This document shows, in pieces, positions 1 through 11,423 of a stretch of 64,000 nucleotides of DNA. Origin of the DNA: Persicaria tinctoria. Its lineage: Eukaryota; Streptophyta; Magnoliopsida; Caryophyllales; Polygonaceae. The stretch is taken from NCBI GenBank assembly GCA_037127255.1, contig JBANSL010000013.1, forward strand, positions 10,932,688-10,996,687, given 5' to 3'. How positions within the stretch are numbered: position 1 is the first letter of the stretch; every line of letters begins with the position of its first letter. Made by a program: the position numbers and the translations under genes. The notes beneath the pieces are model-generated. The model was not told the origin of the DNA and did no database searches. It saw only the letters and a program-made list of their open reading frames with translations.

Positions 1-2460
1 TGGCCACCAACACCGAACTACGGAGTCGGCAAATCTGAATTGTTTGGGAGATGTGATGCCGATAGGATATATGATATACTTAGATTTGTAAGGTTATTTG
101 GTTGTATGAGCTGAATGGGCCGAAAAGCCCAGTGTTTTCTAAAACCCATACACTTTTAAAATCCAAAACAAACTTAATGATAAAAATTGCAGGTCTGGTC
201 CTCCACGGCTCCACGCTTCGTTTTCCTCCTTGCACAATTACGCTCAAATCTCAGTCTCCCAAATCCATTTTAATTTTCAATTTGATTTGTTTTCCAACAC
301 CTGCTAGCCCTGCAGGGCAGCAAGTCCGTTTTCGCTTCTTATCCTTGTCTCCAATCTCTGTTTTTTTTTTTGGCAAACCTTCCTCTTTAATTAATTCAAG
401 CTGCTAATTCTCTTCAACCCCTAATCTGCTAATCCTCATCGGCTAATTCAACTCCAAATATGCACTCCACAATTTGATTCTAAGCCTAATTCAAGCTGCT
501 AATTCTCTCTCTACTTTAATTATCTCTCGCTAATTCAAGCTGATCATTATTCATTCTACCTGGCAATTGTACTGATCAAATCTTTGTTTTTACCGACTCA
601 TGAAGTCGAGGTCGGCAAACAATTCACCGACTGCTGAAGCCGAGATCAGCATACCGCTTATCGAATTTGGAAGCCGAGTTCTGCACCGTGCGGATGGCGA
701 GATCTGACCGTGCCAATAGCATAAGTGTTCAATAATCATCGTAAAATTACTCAAAAATACACATATTGGTTGAAAAAGTACTCACCCTCGAAAAGCAAAA
801 AAACTCACTTTCCTTTCATCAACGTACCCCAAATATTGTCCTTATTAATTAAGATGAATAATCATGTTCGTTTGAATTTTGTATTTTGTGACACTGTGAA
901 ATCACCAAATACATATGAATAATGTGGTGTTTGTCGCTTGAGAATCCATGGAAATAGTTATATGTACGAATAATCATTCTCAATTCAACTAATAAAGATT
1001 ATTGATTTGTACGAAATTTTTTTCATTTATCTAATACTTTTTCTTTTTTTTTCCCATTTTTTTCTATCTAAATAGTAAACAAAAGGAAATTAGATTTCTA
1101 TCTACGAATAATGATTGTCAATTCATCAATATTGTGTAATTTTATTTCAAAACCACTCATGACTTATGCACATTTTTCCATTTTTATTTTCAATTAATAA
1201 AAATGGCAGATTAATCTCATCCATTCGATTACACTAAATCAACGGTTAAGATTTGTTAACATTTAACATCATAAGACTTGTTAACATTTGATCCATGTAT
1301 ACACACATATACACACATATATATAATATACATATATATAAGGAAACAATTTAAGGGCCAGATAAACATGACACCTCGATAGAATGACAAAGTAAATTAT
1401 ATACGGAGTATTTAATACTTTGAAGTGTAAAATAAGAGTATTAAACAAATTTTAATTAATTAGAACAAAAAATTGATTTAGGTTAGTTGGTAGAGTGAGA
1501 GAAGACGGTGAGGATTCTCTAGACCGTCTTTATGGTCCCTTTTGTAGTCTATTTTTTTATTGGTTGAAAACAATTATAAAATTACCCCCATTTATTAAGA
1601 AAATTACTAAAATAATTTGTGACATCCAATCAAGCGATACAGACTGCATAATGGACCGTAATTGGGGACTAGGGGATCTCAACATGAGAAAGGAGAATTA
1701 AAAAGTCTTGAGTTATCGTAATTATTTCAATTAAAAAGAACATATATAAATTAAAAATTAATGTGGTCTTTGAATATATATTAAGTAGTTTTTTTAAAAA
1801 AAATCTTCTTAATTTTTTTGCTATATTATCATATTATGAAACATTTTTCGAATATATTAAATTTTGTAGCCAATTTAAAATAAAATTTTTAGAATAAATG
1901 CATTATGATTTACGCAATCTTTTTCAATATGATTTCTTAACATATAACCATAAAAATACCGATTTATCAAAAGTAATTGTTCAAATTCTAAAAAGTACAT
2001 GGACAAATACAAACGAAGCCATAGAGCTAGTCGTACTGTCGCAATTCATTAACCCACATTGAAATTAGGAAAATGTCTTTTTACAAAGAAATTTATTTTT
2101 AGGTTGCTTAATCTGTACCTTGGCGCCTAATCCTCCAAAGATTTCTTTTTTTTGATCCGAATCCTCCAAAGATTTCTGATTGCACATCTCTGTTTGATAG
2201 AAAATTAGGTGTACAATCCATATTTTAGACCCTAAATAACTGTTCACCTTTTAATCTAAATTAGCTAAAACTTCATCAGATCTTTATCTTTCCAACTAAA
2301 ACAGCCGATCCCTAACGGTAAGACGTCGTGGAAGCGTATAGATTTCCCCGTGTTCTCGCTATTCACATTTTCATCTCGGAGTCTGCTTCCTCGACTTCAT
2401 GATTTGTCGGGCATATCATTGCTTTGTTCGAATTGAGCTTGGATAATTATTCTCTATCTT
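1..2460. other. gene-free AT-rich region
   Basis: I see no supportable gene. All open frames are short and lack family resemblance. The first 100 bases and about 590-700 share a loose motif (accgac..gaagtcgag..tcggca), which may be the remains of an old repeat. From about 720 to 2300 the sequence is AT-rich, with poly-T and TATA runs typical of plant intergenic DNA. Confidence 0.6.
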
Positions 2461-2544
2461 AGTAGTATGGTTAGCCCATTTGTCTTTTGTAATGGCTTGT
2501 CGCTTTACCCGACACAAATCTTGCTGATGTTCCCTCCCTGGAAA

Positions 2545-2805
2545 ATGGCGGATCGAACAGGGGATAGATCATGGGAACAACGTTGCGATCAGATTACGGC
2601 ATCATATCTGCATAATCCTCTCTTCATACATCCATCTGATAACTCAGATATGATTGTCTCTACAATAAAGCTTACAGGCGAAAATTATCGTCGTTGGAAG
2701 AAATCCATGGCCAAAGCATTATTTGTCAAGAACAAGTTGTGGCTAGTTGAAGGTGTAGATCTCATGAATGATGAGGATGGTTTACAGTGGATTAAGGGCC
2801 CGTTT
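2545..2805 (+). pseudogene. copia-1 gag, N-terminal part
   Basis: The reading frame from ATG 2545 gives the start of a copia Gag polyprotein. It contains NPLFIHPSDN and then KLTGENYRRWKKSM, the hallmark of the plant copia gag N-terminal domain (Retrotran_gag_3/UBN2 type), which builds the virus-like particle. The frame runs to LQWIKG and is then cut by foreign DNA that begins GGGCCCGTTTGG. The rest of Gag resumes after about 3480 (see the next entry). The family assignment is secure; the exact junction is inferred. Confidence 0.75.
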
Positions 2806-3475
2806 GGAAAGGGTATATAGATATAGGATATAGGCTATGGGTATGAGATATAGATATCAAGCTATCGGTATTGGGTATGGGTATGGGATTGATATCTATA
2901 TCTTATATCTATCGTTTGGAAAGGGTATATAGATATAGGAAGGGTATATAGATATAGAGATATAGCAAAAACCAATTACAAAGAGACAAAAAAAAAATCA
3001 GACCACCGCCACTCATATTTTCGAGCAAATGATAATTTTCAAACAACGTACTGCATAAAAAATAGGGTTGAACAAGCTTGGAGTTGAACAGATGTGAACA
3101 ACAATTCGAACACAATGGAGGCGAGCGAATTCGAATAAATTAGGGTTGAACACAATGGAGGATTCGAACAAATTAGGATTAAACAAATCCAACGGCAATG
3201 GGAAGCAGATGGCGAGAAGCAATGGGAAGCAGGAAATCGAACAACAATATTGGAGGTGAGAAGGGGCAAATCGAACAGCAAATGGGAAGAAGATGGCGAG
3301 AAGGAGGAGAAGTCCCTAGCAATGGAGGCGAGCAGACAACAATTCGAATAGAATTGGGGTGAGCAGATCTAATCAAATAGCAATTCGAGCAGCAAATCGA
3401 ACAGCAAAGGGAAGTAGATGGCGAGAAGAAGAAGAAGGAGTAAGTCCTTGGCAATGGAGGCGAGCACAAACTTGA
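2806..3475. mobile_element. insertion in copia-1 gag; Tourist-like left end
   Basis: The gag frame is interrupted at TTAAGGGCCCGTTTGGAAAGG. GGGCCCGTTTGG beside TTA or TAA is typical of the terminal repeat of PIF/Harbinger (Tourist) MITEs. A run of GGTATATAGATATAGG units follows, in both orientations, and then a degenerate purine-rich array (units such as aatcgaacagcaaatgggaa and gatggcgagaag) from about 3080 to 3470. I could not find the matching right terminal repeat, so the element may be truncated or a compound of two insertions. Confidence 0.45.
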
Positions 3476-3488
3476 GAGGTGTTGGGAG

Positions 3489-4225
3489 TTGATAGGTTAC
3501 CCAAGTTGGCATCCAAAGAGCAAAGACAAGCCTCAAGCTCCAAGATCAGATGATCGGAAGAGGTCAGATAGAGGCTCAGATAAGAAGAAAGGTGATATGA
3601 AGTACACCCCAAAGGCAAACTCTGCAGGAAATTCATATTTGCAAGACTCCCTTTTATCTCAAAGCTCCATCAAGGGCTCTCTGTCAACTGATCACCACAA
3701 ATTGGTTGCAAAATTTATCAACTTTCTTGAGCAATCTTCAAGCCCAGATCATGAATCACACCTTACAGGCACCCTGTGTTTAAATACTTTTAGAATAGAA
3801 AACTTATGAATCATGGATAGTGGGGTAACAAACCATATAACATGTGACATTTCTCTCCTTGATCAGCCTAATTAAACCTACTCCAAACACCTTTATTCAT
3901 CTTCCTGATGATAATATGCACCCTATTACCCATATTGGCAATCTGAAATTGCCACACTTTACATCATTAATATTTTGTGTATACTTGCTTACCATATCAA
4001 TCTTCTTTCTCTTACCCAACTGGTTCTTGAAAATAAATGCAAGATTGGCTTAGATGAAGAATTTTGTGTTGTCTAGGATCGAGCAAGGAAGAAGATGATT
4101 AAAGTTGGTAAGCTTTGTGATCGCCTATTCTACATGGATCCCTCTAGCTGTGACTCCATTCAAGCCTGTCGACGGGTGTTCTCATCATCAAACATTGCAT
4201 AAACTATTGCTCATCGTTGACCTTT
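3489..4225 (+). pseudogene. copia-1 gag C-terminus and protease remnant
   Basis: After the insertion the frame continues with IGYPSWHPKSK, the segment that normally follows the Gag zinc knuckle. The knuckle itself is missing. At 3810-3850 the frame reads MDSGVTNHITCD, the aspartic-protease active-site region (D-S-G) of copia elements. The protein then loses frame with several stops up to about 4225. It is non-functional. Confidence 0.7.
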
Positions 4226-4228
4226 GTT

Positions 4229-4782
4229 TTTACCATATGTCATACCTGATTCTACAGCTCTATGGCATCTCAGACTTGGTCATGCCCCTGTGACCAAGCT
4301 TAGACACATTACTATTTTACAAGACAAGCTATCCAAAACTTACTCTCATATATGCTCTGTATGTCCTTTGGCTAAATAAACTTGGGCCTCCTTTACTGGA
4401 AGTATGTCTAATGTTGGTCATGTCTTTGAGATTTTTCATTGTGATGTTTGGGGTCCTTATGCTACCCCCACATTGGATAATTTTTGGTTTTTTCTCATTA
4501 TTGTTTTTACCATCTATCATACCTAATTTTACAACTCTATGGCATCTCAGACTTGGTCATGCCTCTGTGACCAAGCTTAGACAAATTACTGTTTTAAAGA
4601 ACACGCTATCCAAAACTTACTCTCCGATATGCTCTGTATGTCCTTTGGCAAAACAAACTCGAACCTCCTTTATTGGAAGTATATCTAATGCTAATCATGT
4701 CTTTGATATTTTACACTGTGATGTTTGGGGTCCTTATGCTACCCCCACATTGGATATTTTTTGTTTTTTCTCACAATTGTGG
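4229..4782 (+). repeat. 277-bp tandem duplication in copia-1 (GAG-pre-integrase)
   Basis: Two adjacent diverged copies (about 4229-4505 and 4506-4782) each encode the GAG-pre-integrase segment (LWHLRLGHA, CSVCPLAKQTRTSF) and the first integrase Asp (HCDVWGPYATPT). The landmark tggcatctcagacttgg occurs at 4263 and 4540, giving the 277-bp period. The copies differ at many positions, so the duplication is not recent. It would disrupt any polyprotein. Confidence 0.85.
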
Positions 4783-5300
4783 ATGAAAAAAGTCATGGGC
4801 TTTGGCCATTTCTCATGAGATACAAGAGTGAGGCGAGTGCCCATCTGTCATCCTTCATTTAAATGGTGCAAACACAGTTTTGTCATCCTGTAAAGATTGT
4901 GAGGAGTGAGCAAGGTACTGAGTTTTTTAACCAATCTATCTCTTCCTTAATGAGTAGAAAAGGCAATATACATCAAAGCTCTTGTACTGCCACACCCCAA
5001 AAAAATGGAAGGTTTGAGAGAAAGCATCGTTATATACTTGAGATTCCTCGATCTTTTATGTTTTCTGCTTCTATGCCTGTGAAGTTCTGAGGAGACAGTA
5101 TCCTTAGAACTACATATATCATAAATCGTCTACCAAATCCTTTACTTCATCACAAATCTCCTCGTGAAATTTTATTTGACAAAGTACCTCACTACTCGCA
5201 TTTGCGTTCGTTCGGGTGTTTGTTCTTTGTGACCACCACTAGCAACCCAACCATTAAGAAGTTTGATCCTCAAGCAGACCCTTGGGTGTACAATCTAAAA
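4783..5300 (+). pseudogene. copia-1 integrase core remnant
   Basis: Frame fragments show the integrase core. IVRSEQGTEF has E for the usual D in SDNGTEF. Then come PQKNGRFERKHR, which carries the conserved Glu region, and the C-terminal TTYIINRLPNP and HSHLRSFGC patterns. Stops at the end of the 4863-5090 frame and within the region disable it. Integrase normally joins the cDNA ends to host DNA. Confidence 0.75.
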
Positions 5301-5659
5301 TCTCAAAAATGCATAATATATCAGTATTGATGTTACCTTCCATGAGCATATCTTCCCTTTTGCTTCATCCAGGGTAAAGTCTTCACCCACTTCTCTTACG
5401 GAGCAAACTTCTTTACCTTCTGATCATAATTTTTCATATGATTACATCTCAGATGAACCTAATGAGCCTCCAAGTTCCCCTCTTGCACCTTCTCCTTCAT
5501 CTTTTGACTCTCTGTCATATGAAACTACACCCTCCACCATTCATCTTATTCTCTGTCATATGACACTTCGAATCAATCCTTGGCCGATTACTCACCAACA
5601 CATATTCCTCTTTCGTTTGATCTTGCACCCGCGCTTGTTCGACAGTTCACAAGGACACA

Positions 5660-6620
5660 CAATCCCCCACATTGGATGAAGGATTATGTTGGAATAGTTA
5701 TCATGAAGCCATCAACTGCATCATCAACTTTTGTTTCTCAGGTTCATCCATACCCCATCTCAACTTTTTTTTGTCTTATAATAATTTCTCATCTGCCTAT
5801 CAATCGTTTGTAGCCAATGTTGCTCCCTATAATGAATCCAAATCGGTTAAGAAAGCCATACAAGATCTGGCTTGGTGTGAGGCAATGATCATGTAGCTTG
5901 ATGCTCTTGAAAGGAATGGCACCCGGGAGCTACTGTCATTACCTGATCATAAGTCTTTGGTAACCTGCAAATGGCTCTTCAAACTAAAATCCAAGTCCGA
6001 TGGGATTCTGGATAGGTATAAAGCGAGATTGGTTGCTCGTGGTTTCAATCAACTTGAGGGAATTGATTACATTGAAACGTTTGCTTTGGTGGCTCGGATG
6101 ATCACTATAAGAGCTCTATTATGGCTGCTGCCTAATGTTGGCCTATTCCAGATGGATGTCACCAATGCGTTTCTACGTGATGATCTGGATGAGGAAGTGT
6201 TCATGACTTTGCCCACTGAGTATCACTTCCTCAAGCAATCGGCCAAGGATTTGTTCAATCTTACTCTAACTACTCTCTATTTATCAGGAATATAAATGCT
6301 TCATTTACGGTTGTGTTAGTGTATGTTGATGATATGCTCATCACTGGAAAAGATCCAGCAACTATTGCATCTCTCAAAGATAATCTTCATCAACATTTTC
6401 ATATTAAAGATCCAACTATTGCATCTCTCAAAGATAATCTTCATCAACATTTTCATATTAAAGATCATGGTCCCCTACGTTACTTCCATGGTATTAAAGT
6501 AGATCATTATGATGATGGATTCCATCCCAACCAAAGGAAGTACACGCTTGATCTCCTTAGTGATGCTAGCATGGAGAATTCGAAACCTCTACTTACTCCC
6601 CTTGATGTGCATTAGAAACT
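5660..6620 (+). pseudogene. copia-1 reverse transcriptase remnant
   Basis: The copia reverse-transcriptase region begins with the pre-RT THNPPHWMKDYV. It then has WCEAM, LVTCKWLFKLKSKSDG, YKARLVARGFNQ, DVTNAFL and, after a deletion and a stop near 6295, the catalytic LVYVDDMLITG at 6316-6350. Part of the RT between the DVTNAFL motif and YVDD is lost. The YVDD fragment carries a short tandem duplication (next entry). Confidence 0.85.
6355..6465 (+). repeat. 54/57-bp tandem duplication after the YVDD motif
   Basis: Two adjacent copies (6355-6411 and 6412-6465) encode PATIASLKDNLHQHFHIKD and then PTIASLKDNLHQHFHIKD. Apart from a 3-base difference at the start they are identical, and the frame is kept. 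This is a recent slip or unequal exchange in an already dead element. Confidence 0.95.
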
Positions 6621-6639
6621 TACAAATGAGGGGGGGGGG

Positions 6640-7200
6640 GGCTTTGTCTGATGTTGTGTAGTATAGAAAGATTGTTGGGAAATTGATATATTTGACAATC
6701 ACGAGACCGGACACTATCTATTTAGTTCAGGTGTTCATTCAATTTGTACAAAGTCCCATTACAAACCATTGGTTAGGAGTCAAACATCTACTTCGATATC
6801 TCAAGGCCACTCATGGTTAGGGACTTCTCTTGATCAATTCTTCTTCATTCCAACTGGGTTCTACATCTCCCTGGGATCGTCTCTTATTTCCTAGCATACG
6901 AAGAATCAATCTTTTGTTGCTATGTCCACAACTGAGTCTGAATACCGTGCTATAATAGCTACATGTTGTGAGATTACTTGGCAATTGTTTCATGATCTCA
7001 CCATCACCATGACAACTCCAGTGAATCTCTTTTGTGACAAACAAGTCAGCCTGCACATTGCTAAGAACCCAATTTTCATGAACGCGGCAAACACATTGAG
7101 GCAGATTGTCATTTAGTTCGTGAGATGGTTTAAAGGAATGAGATCAGTACTAGTTATGTGCCTACTACAGAGCAACCGATTGATCTCTTCACCAAGATAC
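6640..7200 (+). pseudogene. copia-1 RNase H remnant
   Basis: This is the RNase H region: the connection-like GKLIYLTITRPD and HLLRYLKATHG, then MSTTESEYRAIIATCCEITW and LFCDKQVSLHIAKNPIF. These match the copia RNase H motifs (STTEAEY, CDNxSAI). Stops and a frameshift separate the parts. RNase H would degrade the RNA of the RNA:DNA hybrid in reverse transcription. Confidence 0.8.
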
Positions 7201-7384
7201 CATGAACTAACAGAATGAGCAAGCTATTGCTCAAGCTAGGAGTGGACAATTAATTCTCCCACAAGCTATGAGGGGGGAGTGATGTAATAGAATAAGTGGT
7301 GGTACACAGTAGGGGGCGTGTACATTTCAGAGGATTCATACTCATGTACCAAACTCTCCTTTATTATAAAATATGAGGATTCAT

Positions 7385-7531
7385 ACTCATTTCCTAAACG
7401 AGCCCAATATAAGCACATTTTTAAGCTCGAGTCAATATTTAGGCTCGGCTTGAACTCGCCCATATTATAAATGAATTGAATATAAACCAGCAATACTTGG
7501 CTTATTCAGCTCGAATAACAACCCTATGAAC
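7385..7531. mobile_element. partial hAT-like MITE (right end)
   Basis: The stretch is rich in gctcgag/gctcgaat motifs and ends agctcgaataacaaccct(a). Its reverse complement, TAGGGTTGTTATTCGAGCT, is nearly the same as the left terminus of the element at 9403. No left end or TSD is visible, so this is a truncated relative. Confidence 0.5.
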
Positions 7532-7534
7532 GAG

Positions 7535-9394
7535 CAATTCCAATGCCTCCAGCACTCCTAGTTCATTCTTGATAATAATAATAATAACCATGATTAATTC
7601 TATATATATTTATATATAAACAATATATCATTTGTGAACACTTTTTATAGTGTAATCTGTGAACAAATTTGAAATGTTGGACTAAAAAGATCAATGTTTG
7701 AGATTTATAAGAAATTTGGAGGAGGAAAATTATTCGTCTATACAACATGATTATTCGTACATAACTCATATGAATAAATATGAACACTCATGTTATAATA
7801 GACAAATAATTTATTTGTACGTAAAATCAGTGATTCGACACGCTTGAGTTTGATTCGGTGAGGAAAACGGTCGAGGAGAGATGAAAGCCCTAAACCACCA
7901 GAAATAGGACAACCGAAGGGGACATAACGGGAAGGGGGTGAACAGCAAGAGGGAGAAGACATAATGGGGCAATTCGTCGGCATCATCTATGAATTGGGAA
8001 ACTTTGGCTGCCTTCTTCAGCCACGTGATTGATCGATTGAGATTTGTGATAGGGTAAGGCCAAATTGATAAACATGCATATATGGTTAGGGTTTTCTTTC
8101 GGACGTTTAAACCAAAAACTCCCTAGGGTGTTGTTCGCGGGGGTTAATTAAAAAACCCTGACATAATATTTTTACTTTAAAAAAAAAAGTAAAAACATAT
8201 GTGCGAGTTTCTTTAATCAAGAGTTTCTAACTACTCCCGAGATAATTTGCCCGTAAGATGTCTTCTTTGTACTAGTGATACGATCACGTTCGTTTTGTAC
8301 CTTTTCGCAAGGGATAAGCCAGGCTGGTATAAATGAATCCTATTATACAAAAATGATGTGGGATGAGATGCAGGACGACCCTGGTCCCATCCCCATCCTA
8401 CCCCACCCCTATAGGTGTGTCTTCAATGGCAGAGCCAAGAAATTTTGGAAGGGGCACAATATACGTATACAATAATTTTAGACTAAGTTAGGATTAAAAA
8501 AGTGTTATATAATACAACTGACGATGTCATAGAAAACAGGTCTATTAGTTAAAAAAGGTATAACGTCATAAATAGGCCACCCAACGCAAAAGACATCTGG
8601 TCCCACTACAAGATTCATCGCGAGTAGAGTACTCGGTCGAACTCTGACCAAACTCAACACCCTCAAAACCCTCGATCCATATTTCCTCGCGATTAAGATC
8701 TTAGTATGAGCCTGCGTAGAAGCCAAGGGAGGTCCCACAAATACCTCGTGGCTCTTTAGGATCCTAGCAAGCAACTCGTTGGCTCAAGGACCTCTCCTCT
8801 AATAGTGTCACGTGTATTGCTTAGTTCCCTAGCGTGAGGGCATGCATTACACGTGTCCTATATTAAACCACGAGGTCGTTAGCTAGATGCTCGCTTGGCC
8901 TCCCTATAAATATCCCCCTCCTACCTCAAAGACAAGGATCCGATTCAAGAGAGAAGTAGAAGAGCTCTGATTATCTCCCGGACCTAAAACCCCTAGAGTT
9001 GAGTTCTTAAGGTCTTTGATCGGAGAAGAACGTTCTTGGAATAAGAACATCGCCTGACTTCCTCAAAAGACGACGAATGAACAGTCCAATCTCTTGCGAG
9101 CCAAACGTACCACCCTAATCGCTTGGACTAATAAATGCATAATCTAATCATCGCCCCTCACGGTTAAGGCTTGCAGGTATTTTAAGACATTTTGTCGTCA
9201 TAATGAGGTAATAAGTACAGGTGAAATTCCATGATCGCGTCAACGACAATATATAAATGAGGTTATTTTAATATAAAATATCATTGGTTCATAATAAAAC
9301 GCTATCATTGTTCCCGTTTAAAAAAATAAATAACATATCTGGAATTTTTTTTTTAACTAAATAAGGATATAAAACGCAATATAATAAACATTAA
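7535..9394. other. gene-free region with an LTR-like block
   Basis: No coding gene is supportable. From about 8493 to 9240 the sequence looks like an LTR or its fragment. It has GC-richer composition, a TATA-type box (cctataaatatccc near 8900), a following leader-like stretch and cagg-type ends, but no open frame of known type. I could not find a matching pair or a clean TSD, so a solo LTR is only a possibility. 7535-8490 shows nothing identifiable. Confidence 0.35.
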
Positions 9395-9402
9395 GTTAAT
9401 AT

Positions 9403-9744
9403 TAGGGTTGTTATATGAGCTGAGTTGCTCGAACTTAACTCGTGTTTTGCTCCATAAAAGCTCGACTTGAGCTTCCACAAATTGAGTTAAATATGAGCAC
9501 ATTTTCAAGCTTGACGTAAAGATCAACTCAAGTCGAGTTAAGTTCGAATTTTAAGAATTTTATAAAATTAATATCATTTAAGTTATAATGTATGAGCAAG
9601 TAAGGTTGCATAATACTTGAAAAAAACTCAGTTCAAGCTCGTTTATTTACTAAACAAGCTCAATCGAGCTCCGCTCATTTCTAAACGATCGAAGTAAATA
9701 TAATCAAGCACTATCAGACTTCTTCGACTCGAATAATAATTCTA
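9403..9744. mobile_element. 342-bp non-autonomous hAT-like element
   Basis: The left end TAGGGTTGTTATATGAGC and the right end (reverse complement TAGAATTATTATTCGAGTC) form an imperfect terminal inverted repeat. The flanks are GTTAATAT (9395-9402) and GTCAATAT (9745-9752), an 8-bp target duplication with one mismatch, as expected for hAT elements. The interior has repeated gctcgag/ctcgactt words and no coding capacity. Confidence 0.7.
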
Positions 9745-10215
9745 GTCAATATGTAACTTATTGCACTCTTAATATAAAATAATGTATAACTAGACGTAAA
9801 AAAATTTAAATTTGCGTAACTTATTATCTAATTGTCAAAATGATTAGTATAATCTCTCATTTCGAAACTCTAGAGATCATAGTATATATGTGAATGTTAA
9901 TTTAAGTAAAATATAAAAGTATTATAGTTTATTGAAATAGAATTAAAGTAATTAATATACCTTCAAATTTTTAAACATTCATAATTTTTACTTAATTGTC
10001 GAATTAGAAGGAAGCTATCGACGCGGAAAATACAGGTCATTCGTCAAATGAGAGGGAGCCATGTGACCCAGGCCTCTCCCTAGCTCCGCGTCCATTTAGC
10101 ATGTAAAATAGCCAAAAATAACAGGTTATCGGATCGGCCAAATGGGCCAAGTGCCATTTGCCATCAATTAGGTTCCATTCCAATTCTCTGAAAAGTTTTA
10201 ATTACACATGACGTA

Positions 10216-11073
10216 TTGAGCTGCAAAATCTGACCCGACCTGGAAATCCGATCCGACTCACCCGAACTCGAATCCGACCGAAGCGTGAAAATCTGGAGTC
10301 ATTAGTAACCTGAATCAGACACGAATCTGACCTGACTCAAAACAGACCCGAACACAAATAAACCCGACCCAAACCCGACTCGACTCTAAACCCGACCCGA
10401 CTTTGAACCCGACCCGACTCTCAACCTGACTCGACTCTCAACCCGACCCGACTTGAAATGGTTATTTAACATCAACATTTTAATGCTTGAATGTTAAATG
10501 TTTTTTTTAACACAAGTTTATGATTATACTTTGAACATATAAAACACCAATTATTTTTGTTAATTGTTATCATATGAATAAGAACCCAAGTAAAATCAAT
10601 AAATAAGCGGAGAAGTCAATGAGTCAATTAAGTCAACCGATGAGTCAATGACAATGAGTGTATTCAACCGAGTTAAAATTTCATATTCAAGTATTCAACC
10701 AAGTCAAAATCATTTATTTTAAGTAAATTACATATTTAAGTATTTAACAAAGTCAAAATCAACCCAATTATCCAAACAAATCGAATATGATTCGACCGAA
10801 AACTCAAACAAACTATACCCACTTTTATTTGAAACTCAAATGAGACTGACCCGCCTCTTGACCCGAAACCCGAACAAGCCCGAACCGTTTTGACCCGAAT
10901 CCGAATGGGCATGACCCGATTTAACCAGAAACCCGACCAATCTAAAATTCATTATGACTGAACCTAACCCGAACCCGACCCGCCCAGTATCCGACAATAA
11001 ATTTTACCCAAACTGACCCGACACGAGTAAGCCTGGCCCAAACTCGACCCGAACGACCGAATTGGCAGCTCTA
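10216..11073. mobile_element. 858-bp non-autonomous hAT element, CCCGAC-rich
   Basis: The element is bounded by perfect 8-bp target duplications ATGACGTA at 10208-10215 and 11074-11081. The termini are TTGAGCTGCAAAATC on the left and TAGAGCTGCCAATTC on the right (reverse complement). The interior is a degenerate array of acccgac/cccgaac words at both ends around an AT-rich centre, with no transposase. The paralogous locus has the single uninterrupted target ATGACGTA at 46104-46111. This proves both the boundaries and that insertion followed the duplication, or that copy 2 never received it. Confidence 0.93.
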
Positions 11074-11340
11074 ATGACGTACATGAAAGAGGGTTTTTTT
11101 GTCAATAGAAATTCATAAAATGCAATTAACTGAAGCTAGAAAAGATAACGGAAATTCCCTTTGCCATGCCGAAAGTTGAAACTTCTACTAAAACTTAACA
11201 TACTTTTCAGCATGTTAAACACCATGAAAATCAATGTTAAAACTTCTAAATCGCCTAAATGCAACTAAATAAATGGCCTCATTAAGGCTACAATTAATAT
11301 CACAAATTCAAAACCTAATTGTGAAAGTGAAATCACCTCC

Positions 11341-11349
11341 TATATATAA
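11341..11349 (+). promoter_or_regulatory. TATA box of S1 gene 1
   Basis: TATATATAAA lies about 80 bp before the ATG, inside a block (cctcctatatataaacacac) that is nearly identical in the paralogue at 46379-46389. Confidence 0.7.
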
Positions 11350-11423
11350 ACACACGCCCACGCACTATTTCTAAACAAGCAAAAGGTTATATATTAAAAA
11401 AAAAAAACTAGAAGCAGAAGAAG

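Larger units (their letters stand above)
2545..7280 (+). mobile_element. decayed Ty1/copia retrotransposon (copia-1)
   Basis: The remains of one copia element lie in the canonical order gag, protease, integrase, reverse transcriptase, RNase H, but are broken by many stops, frameshifts, one insertion and internal duplications. The gag start is placed at the ATG at 2545 (MADRTGDRSW), because the residues that follow match the copia gag N-terminal pattern. Coding similarity ends near 7200. A purine run (aggggggagt, 7271-7280) looks like a polypurine tract, followed by TGATGTAATAG as a possible 3' LTR start. I found no matching 5' LTR upstream of 2545 and no convincing primer-binding site, so the ends are approximate. 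The element cannot be autonomous. Confidence 0.85.

Noticed and set aside
8505..8774. 89-residue minus-strand frame as a gene
   Set aside because: No recognisable motif, and it lies in an LTR-like block.
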